Source: Bacteroidales bacterium (lineage in GTDB: Bacteria > Bacteroidota > Bacteroidia > Bacteroidales > Muribaculaceae). From it: 64,000 bases of DNA. Location of the stretch: NCBI GenBank assembly GCA_022009815.1, contig CP091725.1:2418001-2482000 (forward strand), written 5' to 3'. This document shows positions 18,920 through 29,254 of this stretch, one piece after another; position 1 is the stretch's first letter, and each line of letters opens with the position of its first letter. A program made the position numbers and the translations under genes. The notes beneath the pieces are model-generated. The model saw only the letters and a program-made list of their open reading frames with translations. It was not told the origin of the DNA and searched no databases.

Positions 18920-21100
18920 ATGGCAGTCAAAAGTGATTTAAAAGCCGAACTGAAAAACTATTTCGGATTCGACAACTTTAAAGGCAATCAAGAAGCGATA
19001 ATAGAAAATCTGATGGCCGGCAATGACACGTTTGTGCTTATGCCTACAGGCGGCGGCAAGTCGCTATGCTATCAATTGCCGTCCTTGCTGATGGATGGCA
19101 CTGCAATTGTCATATCGCCATTAATCGCCTTGATGAAGAATCAGGTAGACGCTATGCGCAATTTTGGAGAGGACGACGGAATAGCTCATTTCTTGAACTC
19201 TTCATTGAACCGTGCGGCAATAGAGAAAGTTAAGTCGGACATTGTGTCGGGCAAAACGAAATTGTTGTACGTCGCACCGGAGTCGCTGACAAAAGAGGAG
19301 AACATAGAATTCTTGTCGACGGTGTCGATTTCATTCTACGCAGTCGACGAAGCACATTGTATATCGGAATGGGGACACGATTTTCGGCCAGAGTACAGAC
19401 GAATCAGACCGTTGATAAATCAGATAGGCAACCGTCCGGTCATTGCTTTGACAGCCACTGCTACGCCAAAGGTGCAGCATGACATACAGAAGAATTTGGG
19501 AATGCTGGATGCTAAAGTGTTTAAATCATCATTCAACAGGCCAAATCTATATTATGAAGTGCGTCCGAAGACCAAGAACGTTGACAAGGACATCATAAAA
19601 TTCATAAAAAGTCATGAGGGCAAATCGGGCATAATATATTGCCTGAGCAGAAAAAAAGTGGAAGAGTTGACAGAGACATTGATTGTCAACAACATCAAAG
19701 CATTGCCATACCATGCTGGCATGGACAGCGCGCAACGCAGTGCCAACCAGGATGCCTTTCTGATGGAGACTGTCGATGTCATCGTGGCAACGATTGCTTT
19801 TGGTATGGGTATTGACAAACCGGATGTGCGTTTTGTAATACATTATGACATTCCCAAAAGTTTGGAGGGGTATTATCAAGAAACCGGACGCGCGGGACGT
19901 GACGGCGGCGAAGGCTTGTGTGTCGCATTCTATACCAACAAGGACTTGCAGAAACTGGAGAAGTTTATGCAGGGCAAGCCAATTGCAGAACAGGAAATTG
20001 GCAAGCAGTTGCTTTTGGAAACGGCGGCATATTGTGAATCATCTGTGTGCCGGCGAAAGTCGTTGCTTTATTATTTTGGAGAGGAATATCAAGAAGACAA
20101 TTGCGGAAACTGTGACAACTGTTTAAATCCTAAGAAAAAAGTGGAAGCAAAAGATGAACTTTGTGCGGTAATTGAGACCGTCTTGGCATTGAAAGAAAAA
20201 TTTAAATCAGACTATGTTATTAATGTCATGCTCGGAAAATCGACCGCCGAAATAAAATCATATTTACACGATCAATTGGAAGTGTTCGGCTGCATGGAGG
20301 CTGACACCGATAAATTTTTAGGCGCGGTGATTCATCAAGCAATCATTGCTGGATATCTTGACAAGGAAATTGAAAACTATGGGTTGCTGAAAGTGACAAA
20401 AGCTGGGCACTCGTTTTTGAAGAATCCAAAGTCGTTTAAGATTGTTGAAGACAAGGAATTCAACGAAGATGATGAAGATGTTACTATAAAATCGGGCGGA
20501 GTTTGCGCCGTCGACCCAGAATTGTACTCCATCCTTAAAGATCTTCGCAAAAAGATTGCCAAGAAGCTGGAGTTGCCGCCGTATGTAATCTTTCAAGACA
20601 TCTCGTTGGAGGCTATGGCTACAACATATCCAATCACAATGGAAGAACTTCAAACTATACAAGGCGTTGGCGCCGGAAAGGCGAAACGCTATGGAGCGGA
20701 CTTCTTGAAAGTTATAAAGGCCCATGTCGAGGAAAACGATATTGAACGTCCGGAAGACCTGCGGGTGAGGAGCGTTGCAAACAAAAGCAAGCTTAAAATA
20801 TCAATCATTCAGGGTATTGACCGTAAGATTGCACTTGATGAGCTTGCGGAGTCTAAGGGGTTGGAATTCGATGAGTTGTTGGATGAAGTGGAGGCAATTG
20901 TATACTCTGGGACAAAAATAAACATCGATTATTTCCTGGACGAGGTGATGGATGAAGATCACTTGGACGACATTTTTGAATATTTCAAAGAAAGCGAGAG
21001 CGACGATTTGGAATTGGCGATAAATGAACTTGGCGGAGACTATACTGAAGAAGAAATCCGGTTGGTTCGCATTAAGTTTATTTCTGAAATGGGCAACTAA
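18920..21100 (+). CDS. recQ: ATP-dependent DNA helicase RecQ
   Basis: A 726-residue 3'-5' superfamily 2 helicase acting in recombination and stalled-fork repair. Walker A PTGGGKS is at 42-48 and the DEAH box is at 143-146 (AVDEAHCISEWGHDFRPEY). Helicase motif VI is GRAGRDG, followed by the RecQ zinc-binding cysteines (CRRKSLLYYF, CGNCDNC), a winged-helix segment and an HRDC domain around 530-610. The C-terminal extension of about 110 acidic residues is typical of Bacteroidetes RecQ. The frame is intact. The pseudouridine synthase begins 4 bases after its stop. Confidence 0.95.
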   Translation: MAVKSDLKAELKNYFGFDNFKGNQEAIIENLMAGNDTFVLMPTGGGKSLCYQLPSLLMDGTAIVISPLIALMKNQVDAMRNFGEDDGIAHFLNSSLNRAAIEKVKSDIVSGKTKLLYVAPESLTKEENIEFLSTVSISFYAVDEAHCISEWGHDFRPEYRRIRPLINQIGNRPVIALTATATPKVQHDIQKNLGMLDAKVFKSSFNRPNLYYEVRPKTKNVDKDIIKFIKSHEGKSGIIYCLSRKKVEELTETLIVNNIKALPYHAGMDSAQRSANQDAFLMETVDVIVATIAFGMGIDKPDVRFVIHYDIPKSLEGYYQETGRAGRDGGEGLCVAFYTNKDLQKLEKFMQGKPIAEQEIGKQLLLETAAYCESSVCRRKSLLYYFGEEYQEDNCGNCDNCLNPKKKVEAKDELCAVIETVLALKEKFKSDYVINVMLGKSTAEIKSYLHDQLEVFGCMEADTDKFLGAVIHQAIIAGYLDKEIENYGLLKVTKAGHSFLKNPKSFKIVEDKEFNEDDEDVTIKSGGVCAVDPELYSILKDLRKKIAKKLELPPYVIFQDISLEAMATTYPITMEELQTIQGVGAGKAKRYGADFLKVIKAHVEENDIERPEDLRVRSVANKSKLKISIIQGIDRKIALDELAESKGLEFDELLDEVEAIVYSGTKINIDYFLDEVMDEDHLDDIFEYFKESESDDLELAINELGGDYTEEEIRLVRIKFISEMGN

Positions 21101-21104
21101 GTCT

Positions 21105-21779
21105 ATGGAGGTTGTTTATGAAGATAACCATCTGATAGTGGTGAATAAAGCCGCAGGTGAAATCGTGCAAGGCGATAAAACAGGCGACAAACCACTGTCT
21201 GAGATGGTTAAAGATTATCTGCGCGAAAAATATAACAAGCCAGGCAATGTGTTTTGTGGCGTGATTCACCGGCTTGACCGCCCGGTGAGCGGGCTTGTCG
21301 TATTCGCCAAAACAAGCAAAGCATTGGCGCGGATGAACGAGATTTTTCAGAATCGGAAAGTGAAAAAAACATATTGGGCAATCTCAAGAAATTTGCCGCC
21401 AAGAGCGGAAGATACGTTGGTTGACTATCTGACACCTCGGGAACGCAATAACAAAACGTATGTCAGCCGCACGCCTGCCGACGGGGCGCAGAAAGCTGTA
21501 CTTGACTACAAATTGTTGGCAAAAACTGATTATTACTGCCTGCTTGAAGTGAATCTTCACACTGGAAGGAAGCATCAGATACGCGCACAATTATCGGCTA
21601 TGGGATGTCCGATCCGTGGAGATTTAAAATATGGTGACCGACGGAGCAATCCCGACGGTGGCATATCATTACAGTCGCATAGAATCGTATTCGAGCATCC
21701 TGTGTCAAAAAAAATAATCGACTTGGTTGCGCCAATACCAAACGACAACCTGTGGCGGGCGTTGGCTGCAAATCTATGA
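21105..21779 (+). CDS. RluA-family pseudouridine synthase
   Basis: A 224-residue enzyme that isomerises uridine to pseudouridine in rRNA or tRNA. The catalytic motif HRLDRPVSGLVVFAKT contains the nucleophilic Asp; the family signature GRKHQIRAQL follows. The start is at MEVVYEDNHLIVVNK, 4 bases after recQ, so it is probably translationally coupled. No S4 domain is present, so it resembles the short RluA type; the modified site is not predictable here. Confidence 0.88.
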   Translation: MEVVYEDNHLIVVNKAAGEIVQGDKTGDKPLSEMVKDYLREKYNKPGNVFCGVIHRLDRPVSGLVVFAKTSKALARMNEIFQNRKVKKTYWAISRNLPPRAEDTLVDYLTPRERNNKTYVSRTPADGAQKAVLDYKLLAKTDYYCLLEVNLHTGRKHQIRAQLSAMGCPIRGDLKYGDRRSNPDGGISLQSHRIVFEHPVSKKIIDLVAPIPNDNLWRALAANL

Positions 21780-21905
21780 TTGCTTTATGCGGATAGCCTC
21801 TGGGAATCAAACCCGGAAGGTTGCTTATTTATCCCAAATCTGGTCATTAGTACGGCTTTTTGATGTTGACTTCGTAACTGATTGACTATTAGTTTTTTGC
21901 TATTC

Positions 21906-22643
21906 ACACGAGTTCGGGATAAGAGGTGTTTGAAAAAATGGCAAAAAAGGAAATCATTGATTTTTAGTAATTTAATGGTGTAAAAAGAAACAATTACAAA
22001 TCATGATCACCAAGAGTAAGGTTACTGAAATTTTTGTATTGCCGATGATTTCTGCAAAGAATTTGATGCAGAGATGGCAAAAAACGCTGTTCAATCAACG
22101 CCTGATACCCCAAAACGCCGTCGCAAGCGTATGATGTCGGACGCCGAGGTCATCACAATCCTCATCTGTTTCCACTTCAACTTCATCTCCTACCGCAACT
22201 TCAAGCATTATTACAAGGCCTGTGTGTGCGCTTTTCGGACGGCTTTGAATTGAGGGGATACATGTGGTGACAGGGCTGCGCTCTAACATGAAGCAGCGAC
22301 TGATGCCTCTTTATGACAAGATAATGCTGCGCAGAGGAGCATTATCGAGACCGTGAACGACATGCTTAAAAACGTGGCGCAGCTTGTGCACACACGGCAC
22401 CGCAGCGTGCACAACTTTCTGATAAACCTGCTCGTGGCAATGGGGCGTACTGCTTCTTCCAGTCCAAGCCAGCAGTCAACTTCGACTACGAGGTGCCGAA
22501 CTCAGACGGTTGACTCACCATTTGGCAATAGCTCAAATCTCATTTTCTCAAAAGCGCATCAGGCGGCCACGTTCATGGTCGCCCAACACTATATCCGCAT
22601 CCGAATCACGCCTTTTCAGTCCACGCTTATTCCGAACTCGCGT
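21906..22643 (+). mobile_element. IS982-family insertion sequence remnant
   Basis: Imperfect 18-bp terminal inverted repeats: ACACGAGTTCGGGATAAG at 21906-21923, and its complement with two changes at 22626-22643. They enclose about 740 bp, shorter than a complete IS982 element (about 1 kb), with a decayed transposase. No clear target duplication was found. The right end abuts the left boundary of cassette C2. Confidence 0.7.
22003..22515 (+). pseudogene. IS982 transposase, decayed
   Basis: Fragments in several frames match the start and end of an IS982 DDE transposase: MITKSKVTEIF at 22003, MMSDAEVITILICFHFN near 22132, then MPLYDKIMLRRR, NDMLKNVAQLVHTRH and FLINLLVAM near 22300-22440. The central catalytic part (about 150 codons) is deleted and frameshifts are numerous. 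It cannot be functional. Confidence 0.75.
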
Positions 22644-22664
22644 TGTTAGGTCGACCCTTTTGCA

Positions 22665-25600
22665 TTGGTATTTTTTCAAGGCGCTGAGAAGAGGTTGAAG
22701 GCGGCAAAGGCACTGAAGGAGAAAGGCGAGACGCCGGAGGAATTGTTGCGGTCAATCAAGGAAAACGAGGCGGCAGTGGCGGAGGCACAGAGAGTGGTTG
22801 ACGCTTGGAAAGCCATCGTAGGCGAGAAGTCACGCAGAGAGGAAGCCGCCAAGGCGGAGGCGGAGCGCATAGCGACAGAGAAGGCGGAGGCGGAGAGGAA
22901 AGCCGCTGAGGAGCGTGAACGTGCCGAGAAAGAGGAGAAGGCTCGCATTGAGGCAGAGAAGAAAGAGACAGAGAGGATTGCCGCAGAAAAGGAGGAGGAA
23001 GCTCGTGTTGAGGCAGAAAGGAAGGCAGAGGAGGAGCGTATTGCTAAGCAGAAGACTGAGGAGGCGGAATCCGACAAGGAGGAAGCGGAGAAGCGAATGG
23101 ACGATGAAGAACCAAAGCCCGTAGGGAGTGGTGTGTTTGGAAACATCTACAACCAATTCAAGGGCAAGGTGAAGGAAGCCTTTGATTTCTTGATGAAGCA
23201 TAAAGGTGGCGACTTGCTCGGTGTGTTCCATAGAAAAGATGTTGGTGACATTGATTTGGTGTGGGGTGACCACGGAGGGGGATTGGCGCATATTATTCGT
23301 CGACACATCATTGAACAAAATGACTTCAAAAATGTGGATGAGATACAAAAAGTCATTGAGGATGTTATACGTAATGGTTTGATTGTTCGAGAAAACAAAG
23401 ACAAAATCAACATCGAATATAATGGATATAGGGTTAGCATAAAAAAGACGATTCGTGATTCAAAAGGGAATGTCGTTGAAAACAAGAACTGGATTGTTAC
23501 AGCGTTTGATAAAAGCAAGCCTAAACACGAAAAAAGGAATCCATCGTCAAGCGAAACCTTAACAACTCCTTCCGCAAACCAAAAGGCTGATGGAGTGACT
23601 TTACCATCAAACGAGGATTCCACCGGCAAAGGTAGCGAAAAGCCGGGGAAGAAGCAAGAGAAGCAGAGCGTTTTTGACAAGGCTAAGGAGATTGCCGACA
23701 AGGAGGAGAAGAAACGCAAGGCTGAGGCTGACAAGCCAAAGCAAAAACCGCTGACTGAGGCGGAGCGCAAGGACGCCGAGGAGGTTGCAGGTGCGTTGGG
23801 CTATCGTGTGGAATGGGTGGACACGATGGAGGAGAATGGAACGATAGACGCGGACAGGAAAGTGATCCGTATCGCAAAGGATGCCGAGAATCCGTTGGTG
23901 CAGGTGCTGGGACACGAGGTGGCGCACGGTGTGAGGCGGATGATCGGTGGCAAGTTCAGGACTTTGCAGAAGGCGGCTAAGGAGGTCGTCGGAAAGAAGG
24001 AATGGGATGAACGCATCGAGAAGAAGCGCGAGTTGAATGCTTATGCCGAGGGGAAACTTGCCGAGGAGGTGACGTGCGACATCGTTGGAGAGGCGTTGAA
24101 CAACAAGGATGCGTTGAAGCGTCTTGCCGAGTCGCTGAGAGGGGAGAAAGGCATTCTTGCCCGTCTGCGTGACGCTGTGGCGAGGATGGTCGAGTATTTC
24201 AAGAACAGAGGCGACAAGGAGGGTGTGCGCAGGATGAAGGCCGCCGACAGACTTCTCGCAGAGTTTGAGAGTGCGTTGAAGGAGGGAGATGGAGTCAACG
24301 AGAGCGCGAGAGAGGCGGAGCTGACTGAGAAGGAGCGCGACATCGACCATAGCGTAAGAAGCTCAAAAGAGATGGATGAAGAGCGTTTGGAGATTGAGCG
24401 AAAAGCCAAGTCTGATGGGACTTGGCTTAAAGCACCGAATGGCAAACGGACAAATTTGAATGAAAGACAATGGGTTGATGTCAGAACCAAGAACTTCAAA
24501 GAATGGTTTGGAGATTGGGAAAACGACCCTGAAAACGCAAGCAAGATTGTTGACGAGAATGGAGAGCCGTTGATGGTGTTCCATTATACTTGGGAAGACT
24601 TTACCATTTTTGGGGAAGGGAAAGAAATAGGGGCATCTACTTTTTATAATGCATCAGATGCCAATTATGCTGCGACTGCGGCTATCGGAGATTGGTTTAC
24701 AAGCGAGAGCGATTTATCTGACGATATGGGTAAGCCAATGAAAGTATTCTTGAACATTAAAAATCCATCCGACGGATATTCTTTGGAAGTCCTTGCTGAC
24801 GAAGTAGGCAATGAAATAAGAGCAAAAGATTACGAAGCTTTCGATGAAGACCGAGATAATACAGCACCGATAATAGAAGCTGGCAAAAATTATCAAGAGA
24901 AGTTAATAAATCAGGGATATGACGGAATCTTTATTGCTGATGAAGAATTTGGTGGAACGTCCTACATAACCTTTGCTCCCAATCAAATTAAATCGGCGGT
25001 GGAAAACGATGGAAGTTATTCGCCAAAGGAAAATGATATTCGGCGCAGCGTAAAGGAGGGCCGAAGCGAGAAGACGGAGTTGACAGCGGAGGAGCGGGAA
25101 CTGAGGGACAACCTTGTGGAGCGTATGCGCAAGGGTGGACTTGACGTGGTGACCGATTCGGAAGAGATGCAGAGAGTCATAGACACCGAGAACGAGCGGA
25201 CGAGGATGATGGGTGCCGGTTCAGTCCGTGAGCATCGTGTGTACCACGGCAGCGGAGCGGACTTCGATGTTTTCGACCACTCGCATATGGGCGAGGGAGA
25301 AGGTGCGCAGGCTTACGGCTGGGGTACTTATGTGACCGAAGTGGAAGGTATCGGCAGGACGTATGCTGTTCAGAATACGACAAAGCACAATGATGCTTTA
25401 CGTGCATTGCAACACGATGTAGATGCTATATCTGACCAACTTAACAGACACCGGGATGATTTGAAGTATGACGAAGAACAGTTAAAACGTGCTAACGAAT
25501 GGAGAGCCGAGGCTGAACTTGACTATGAATTGTTCAAAGATGAAGCCGAGAAATTAAAGGAAAAATATGGGGAGGCTTCTCCTGAATACCGAAACCATCT

Positions 25601-27515
25601 GTTTAATGACATCTATACAGATGAAATGAAACGTGCTCAACGTTCAGTTAAGAGTATAGAAGAGTCAATCCAGTATCGCAAGGAGAAAATCGCAGAGTTG
25701 GGGAAGGCATTAAAGGATAAGCAGGCGGAGGTTGATGAACTGCCAAAGAAATTTCCACATCACCTTTACACGGTCGAGATTCCCGATGACAATGGCAGCA
25801 ACTATCTGGATTGGGATGGTCACCCTGCGGAATCATTGCTGAAAGATGTTGGTTCGTTTTTGGAGAGTATTGGCTTTGAGAGGGTACAGGATAACCCTGT
25901 CAGATATGAGAAAGGCGAAAGCACCGTTGTTTTGAACCCTAATGCGACTGGAGCTGATTTGTATGCGGAATTGCAGGAGGCTCTTGGCGGTGACAAGAAA
26001 GCATCACAAGCATTGGCAGAGTTAGGCTATACCGGCATCAAATATCCTGCTGACTATAGGCGAGGCGGCCGTAAGGATGGTGCAAAAAACTACGTTATCT
26101 TCAACGAGAATGATGCGAAGATAACCGACCATATACGCTTTCTGCGGACAGCAGGCGGAGAGGTGTACGGCTTGGTGAAGGACGGACGCATATACCTTGA
26201 CCCAAAGGTGGCTACATCGGAGACTGCGGTACACGAATACACGCATCTGTGGGGCGATATGCTGAGACGCAAGGATTCCGAGCAATGGAGCCACACGGTG
26301 AAGGAACTGAAGGACAGCGTTCTTTGGGAGGAAGTGAAGGAGTTGTATCCGGAGCTGAAGACCGATGACGAGATAGCGGACGAAGTGTTGTCGACGTTCA
26401 GCGGACGCAGAGGAGCGGAACGCTTGCGCGAGGAAGCACGCAAGGTTGCCGATGGCGAGGGCGGAGTGTTCACCAAGGCGAAGGCTATAGAGACTTTGGA
26501 GCGAGTGAAGGAAGCCATAGCGCGGTTCTGGGAAGGAGTGGCGAGGATGTTCGGCATCAACCGCTACCGCAGTGCCGAGGAGTTGGCTGATATGGCGATG
26601 AGGGACTTGATAAACGGAGTGAAGCCGACATCGAGGACTTTCACATTCGACAACTTCTATAAAGACACCAAAGCGGTGTTTGAAGGCACGGAAAGACCAA
26701 AAGGAAAACCGGACTATACATCATATTCAGGCTCCGAGTATTGGTACGGAGAAGACAAGGACGGCAAGTATGTTGTCAGAGGCAGCGACCATTGGAGCGG
26801 AGAGTTTAAGGTAAAGGATGGAGAACGGACAAATGTCGGCAGAAATCATTATTCCGAGATAACGGAGGATGGAATGCTGCCTATAGGAGCGCAGGGAAGT
26901 CTGAAATTCGGTTGGGAGAAGGGATTGTCAAAGCCTGTCGGCAGTGGCATATCTGCGGCAATTGACAGGCGAGGCAGTGGTGACAGCAACAACATAGCAA
27001 GTTGTTACTGGTATATTGACAATGCCAAGGGAAAAGACAATAAAGGTTTTACATACGGAAAAGCATATCTGTCTGAATTTGAGGACAAGGAGAGAAGACG
27101 CGACATTCCGGGAGATGATTGGCGTGACATACAAGGTCTTGAAGGCGGTACGAGGGCGATGGGCTCCAGGGTTGAGAAGCGGATGGCAGATGTGGCACAG
27201 AAACTTGAGGGCAAGGAATTGTCGATGGAACAGAAAGCTGTTGTTGATGTATTCAGCGGTAAGAGCGACAATCAAAAATTCTCCGTTGAGAGAGAGGATG
27301 GAAAGAAAGTATCAGTTGTTGTCCGCAAAGGTACTGAGACAAGTGCAGGCACTAAGCATAGTTTGTATAGGCATTATAATACAAATGTAGGCACAATAAC
27401 AACGGACGATATTTTACTTATCCCACAAATCATTAAAGAAGGAGAGATAAAAAGAATAAGGAAAGGCAACGAACAATATGTAGAATACACACAAAGATTG
27501 GTGATAAGAAACTAA
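22665..27515 (+). CDS. Polyvalent protein cassette C2, main part
   Basis: A 1616-residue frame whose apparent start (TTG) is not a genuine initiation site: the homology to C1 begins mid-protein in the coiled coil (LKAAKALKEKG). In order: Ala/Glu/Lys coiled coil (5-140); a nuclease-like module with GDIDLVWG near residue 193 and HIIRRHI, resembling phage Barnase-EndoU-ColicinE5-RelE (PBECR) nucleases; a metallopeptidase-like domain with HEVAHG near 416; an ADP-ribosyltransferase-like domain (about 630-795, VFHYTWEDFTIF to SYITFAPNQIKSA); the ART-PolyVal domain with coiled-coil insertion (about 850-1155); a HEYTHLW metallopeptidase-like domain near 1189; an unrecognised domain (about 1315-1495) where C1 has a methyltransferase; then a diverged copy of the YRHY-type domain. 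A frameshift near 27505 leads into the next frame. Role inferred as a phage or plasmid-type effector. Confidence 0.8.
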   Translation: MVFFQGAEKRLKAAKALKEKGETPEELLRSIKENEAAVAEAQRVVDAWKAIVGEKSRREEAAKAEAERIATEKAEAERKAAEERERAEKEEKARIEAEKKETERIAAEKEEEARVEAERKAEEERIAKQKTEEAESDKEEAEKRMDDEEPKPVGSGVFGNIYNQFKGKVKEAFDFLMKHKGGDLLGVFHRKDVGDIDLVWGDHGGGLAHIIRRHIIEQNDFKNVDEIQKVIEDVIRNGLIVRENKDKINIEYNGYRVSIKKTIRDSKGNVVENKNWIVTAFDKSKPKHEKRNPSSSETLTTPSANQKADGVTLPSNEDSTGKGSEKPGKKQEKQSVFDKAKEIADKEEKKRKAEADKPKQKPLTEAERKDAEEVAGALGYRVEWVDTMEENGTIDADRKVIRIAKDAENPLVQVLGHEVAHGVRRMIGGKFRTLQKAAKEVVGKKEWDERIEKKRELNAYAEGKLAEEVTCDIVGEALNNKDALKRLAESLRGEKGILARLRDAVARMVEYFKNRGDKEGVRRMKAADRLLAEFESALKEGDGVNESAREAELTEKERDIDHSVRSSKEMDEERLEIERKAKSDGTWLKAPNGKRTNLNERQWVDVRTKNFKEWFGDWENDPENASKIVDENGEPLMVFHYTWEDFTIFGEGKEIGASTFYNASDANYAATAAIGDWFTSESDLSDDMGKPMKVFLNIKNPSDGYSLEVLADEVGNEIRAKDYEAFDEDRDNTAPIIEAGKNYQEKLINQGYDGIFIADEEFGGTSYITFAPNQIKSAVENDGSYSPKENDIRRSVKEGRSEKTELTAEERELRDNLVERMRKGGLDVVTDSEEMQRVIDTENERTRMMGAGSVREHRVYHGSGADFDVFDHSHMGEGEGAQAYGWGTYVTEVEGIGRTYAVQNTTKHNDALRALQHDVDAISDQLNRHRDDLKYDEEQLKRANEWRAEAELDYELFKDEAEKLKEKYGEASPEYRNHLFNDIYTDEMKRAQRSVKSIEESIQYRKEKIAELGKALKDKQAEVDELPKKFPHHLYTVEIPDDNGSNYLDWDGHPAESLLKDVGSFLESIGFERVQDNPVRYEKGESTVVLNPNATGADLYAELQEALGGDKKASQALAELGYTGIKYPADYRRGGRKDGAKNYVIFNENDAKITDHIRFLRTAGGEVYGLVKDGRIYLDPKVATSETAVHEYTHLWGDMLRRKDSEQWSHTVKELKDSVLWEEVKELYPELKTDDEIADEVLSTFSGRRGAERLREEARKVADGEGGVFTKAKAIETLERVKEAIARFWEGVARMFGINRYRSAEELADMAMRDLINGVKPTSRTFTFDNFYKDTKAVFEGTERPKGKPDYTSYSGSEYWYGEDKDGKYVVRGSDHWSGEFKVKDGERTNVGRNHYSEITEDGMLPIGAQGSLKFGWEKGLSKPVGSGISAAIDRRGSGDSNNIASCYWYIDNAKGKDNKGFTYGKAYLSEFEDKERRRDIPGDDWRDIQGLEGGTRAMGSRVEKRMADVAQKLEGKELSMEQKAVVDVFSGKSDNQKFSVEREDGKKVSVVVRKGTETSAGTKHSLYRHYNTNVGTITTDDILLIPQIIKEGEIKRIRKGNEQYVEYTQRLVIRN

Positions 27516-27523
27516 CAACCTTA

Positions 27524-29203
27524 ATGCAGATAGTCAACGGCAAAGAGGTGTTTAATAACTTCTATTCAAACAAAAAAGGTTCTGAATTGCCAGCGTCTCG
27601 CAATGCTGAAAGCATTGACAACACTCCCGAGGGAGCACACAATATCAATTCAGAACCGAGCGCAAAGGTAGAGGATAAATCCGAATCGCCAAAACTTTTT
27701 GGCGAAGAAATTATTGATGACGGCAAAAAGGGCTCAGATTCAATCGACCGCTCCGTCAGAGAGAATCCCAAAAACGAGGATAAGTCACGCCTCAGCAGAA
27801 AGCCGGGCGAGAGCATCTTCGACTATGCGTCACGTGTGTCGGATAGTGTTGACAGAAGCGTGAGGGAAAGAGTAAGCGCGCGGGACGAGTATGAGAAGAA
27901 GGTCAAGAGCAAAGGCTTCCAAACGAAGGAAGCGTTGCAGAACAGTATGCTCGGACTGCAGGAGTTTATGTTCGCAATAGACCACGCATCGGGCAACAAG
28001 CGATACATAGAGGACATCCCTGACTTTGAGAATCCGATACTCGGAGAGAACCGCCTGTCATCGGTGAACAAAGAGGAGATGCACCAAGTGGCGAAGACGC
28101 AATTCAAGCCGTTGATGTCGGCAGTGGCTAAACTGAGCGGCAACGGCAAGGAGAGCGGAGAGTTGTACGACTATATGTTCGCCAAGCACGGACTTGAGCG
28201 TGATGCTGTGATGCGGCAGAGAGAGGCTCAGAAAGAATTTGACAAATACCAAAAGGCGCATCCCAAGGGTACTAAGACGATTGAAGATTTCGTTGCAAGC
28301 CTTGAAGGCAAAGACTATGCAGGGCTTACGGCATTGACGGCAGAAGACGGCAGGGTGAAGTCGATACAATCGCAGATAGACGCCATAGACGAGCAGATGA
28401 AGGCTACTGACGACCAATTGTTGCTCCGTAATCTCGGTGGTCAGAAGAAGCGGTTGAAGGTGGATTTGCTCAAAGCCGCAAGGGATGCCGCTGATGACAT
28501 CCGCAAGGCTTTTGAAAGCAATCCGAGCCATGATAGGTCAGACATAAATGAATTATGGAAGCGTGTAAACGAAGTGAACGGCAACACGCTGAGGAAGTTG
28601 TATGAGAGCGGTCTGCTCACTAAGGAGGCATACAACGACATCAACAGTATGTACACGCATTATATCCCAATGAGAGGATTTGACCAAACGACAAGTGCGG
28701 ACGCCTACGCTTATCTGACGCACGGCGACAGCGCATTCAACGCACCGATAAAGACAGCCAAAGGGCGCAGCTCCAAGGCTGACAATCCTATAGCATATAT
28801 GCAGGCGATGGCGGAAAGTGCGATAATGCAGGGCAACCGCAACGTATTGGTGAAACAAAAGATGTTGAACTTTGTGTGCAACCATCCGAGCGACCTTGCG
28901 AGTGTCAGCGATGTCTGGTTGCAATATGACTCGGTTGCAGATGAGTGGAAACCGGTGTTCCCCGACAATATCGATGCCAATGACAGCGCATCTGTGGTGG
29001 CTCAGAAGATGAAGGCTTTCGAGGATAAAATGAAACAGATGGCAGAGAAACACCCGGACTTGGTGCAAAGAAGCAACGAAGCACCTGACATCCCATATAA
29101 GGTGGTAGAGAAAGGGCAGTATGCTCGGACTGCAGGAGTTTATGCTTGCAATAGACCACGCATCGGGGAACAAGCGGTACATAGAGGACATTCCCGACTT
29201 TGA
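27524..29203 (+). CDS. Polyvalent protein cassette C2, C-terminal part
   Basis: Continues the C2 protein after a frameshift near 27505 (frame reading GDKKLTTLMQIVNGKEVF). It contains the end of the YRHY-type domain and an LPD38-like helical region almost identical to C1 at 12560-13892. C2 goes about 165 bases further than C1 (FPDNIDANDSASVVAQKMKA) before it is broken at 29117, where the sequence jumps to a second copy of an internal segment and then to an IS remnant. The last 29 residues (after KGQYAR) are therefore out-of-frame junk. The true C-terminus of the family is not represented in this window. Confidence 0.75.
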   Translation: MQIVNGKEVFNNFYSNKKGSELPASRNAESIDNTPEGAHNINSEPSAKVEDKSESPKLFGEEIIDDGKKGSDSIDRSVRENPKNEDKSRLSRKPGESIFDYASRVSDSVDRSVRERVSARDEYEKKVKSKGFQTKEALQNSMLGLQEFMFAIDHASGNKRYIEDIPDFENPILGENRLSSVNKEEMHQVAKTQFKPLMSAVAKLSGNGKESGELYDYMFAKHGLERDAVMRQREAQKEFDKYQKAHPKGTKTIEDFVASLEGKDYAGLTALTAEDGRVKSIQSQIDAIDEQMKATDDQLLLRNLGGQKKRLKVDLLKAARDAADDIRKAFESNPSHDRSDINELWKRVNEVNGNTLRKLYESGLLTKEAYNDINSMYTHYIPMRGFDQTTSADAYAYLTHGDSAFNAPIKTAKGRSSKADNPIAYMQAMAESAIMQGNRNVLVKQKMLNFVCNHPSDLASVSDVWLQYDSVADEWKPVFPDNIDANDSASVVAQKMKAFEDKMKQMAEKHPDLVQRSNEAPDIPYKVVEKGQYARTAGVYACNRPRIGEQAVHRGHSRL

Positions 29204-29252
29204 GAATCCGATACTCGGAGAGAACCGCCTGTCGTCGGTGAACAAGGAGGAA
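29121..29252 (+). repeat. 132-bp duplicated piece of the LPD38-like region
   Basis: Near-identical to 27946-28077 of the same cassette and 12884-13015 of C1. It is joined on the left at the shared heptamer CAGTATG and on the right to an IS4-like remnant. The frame is shifted relative to the preceding cassette. Confidence 0.85.
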
Positions 29253-29254
29253 TC

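Noticed and set aside
21780..22002. tRNA or other RNA gene in the gap after the pseudouridine synthase
   Set aside because: No T-loop or cloverleaf pattern; the stretch is the flank and left end of the IS982 remnant.
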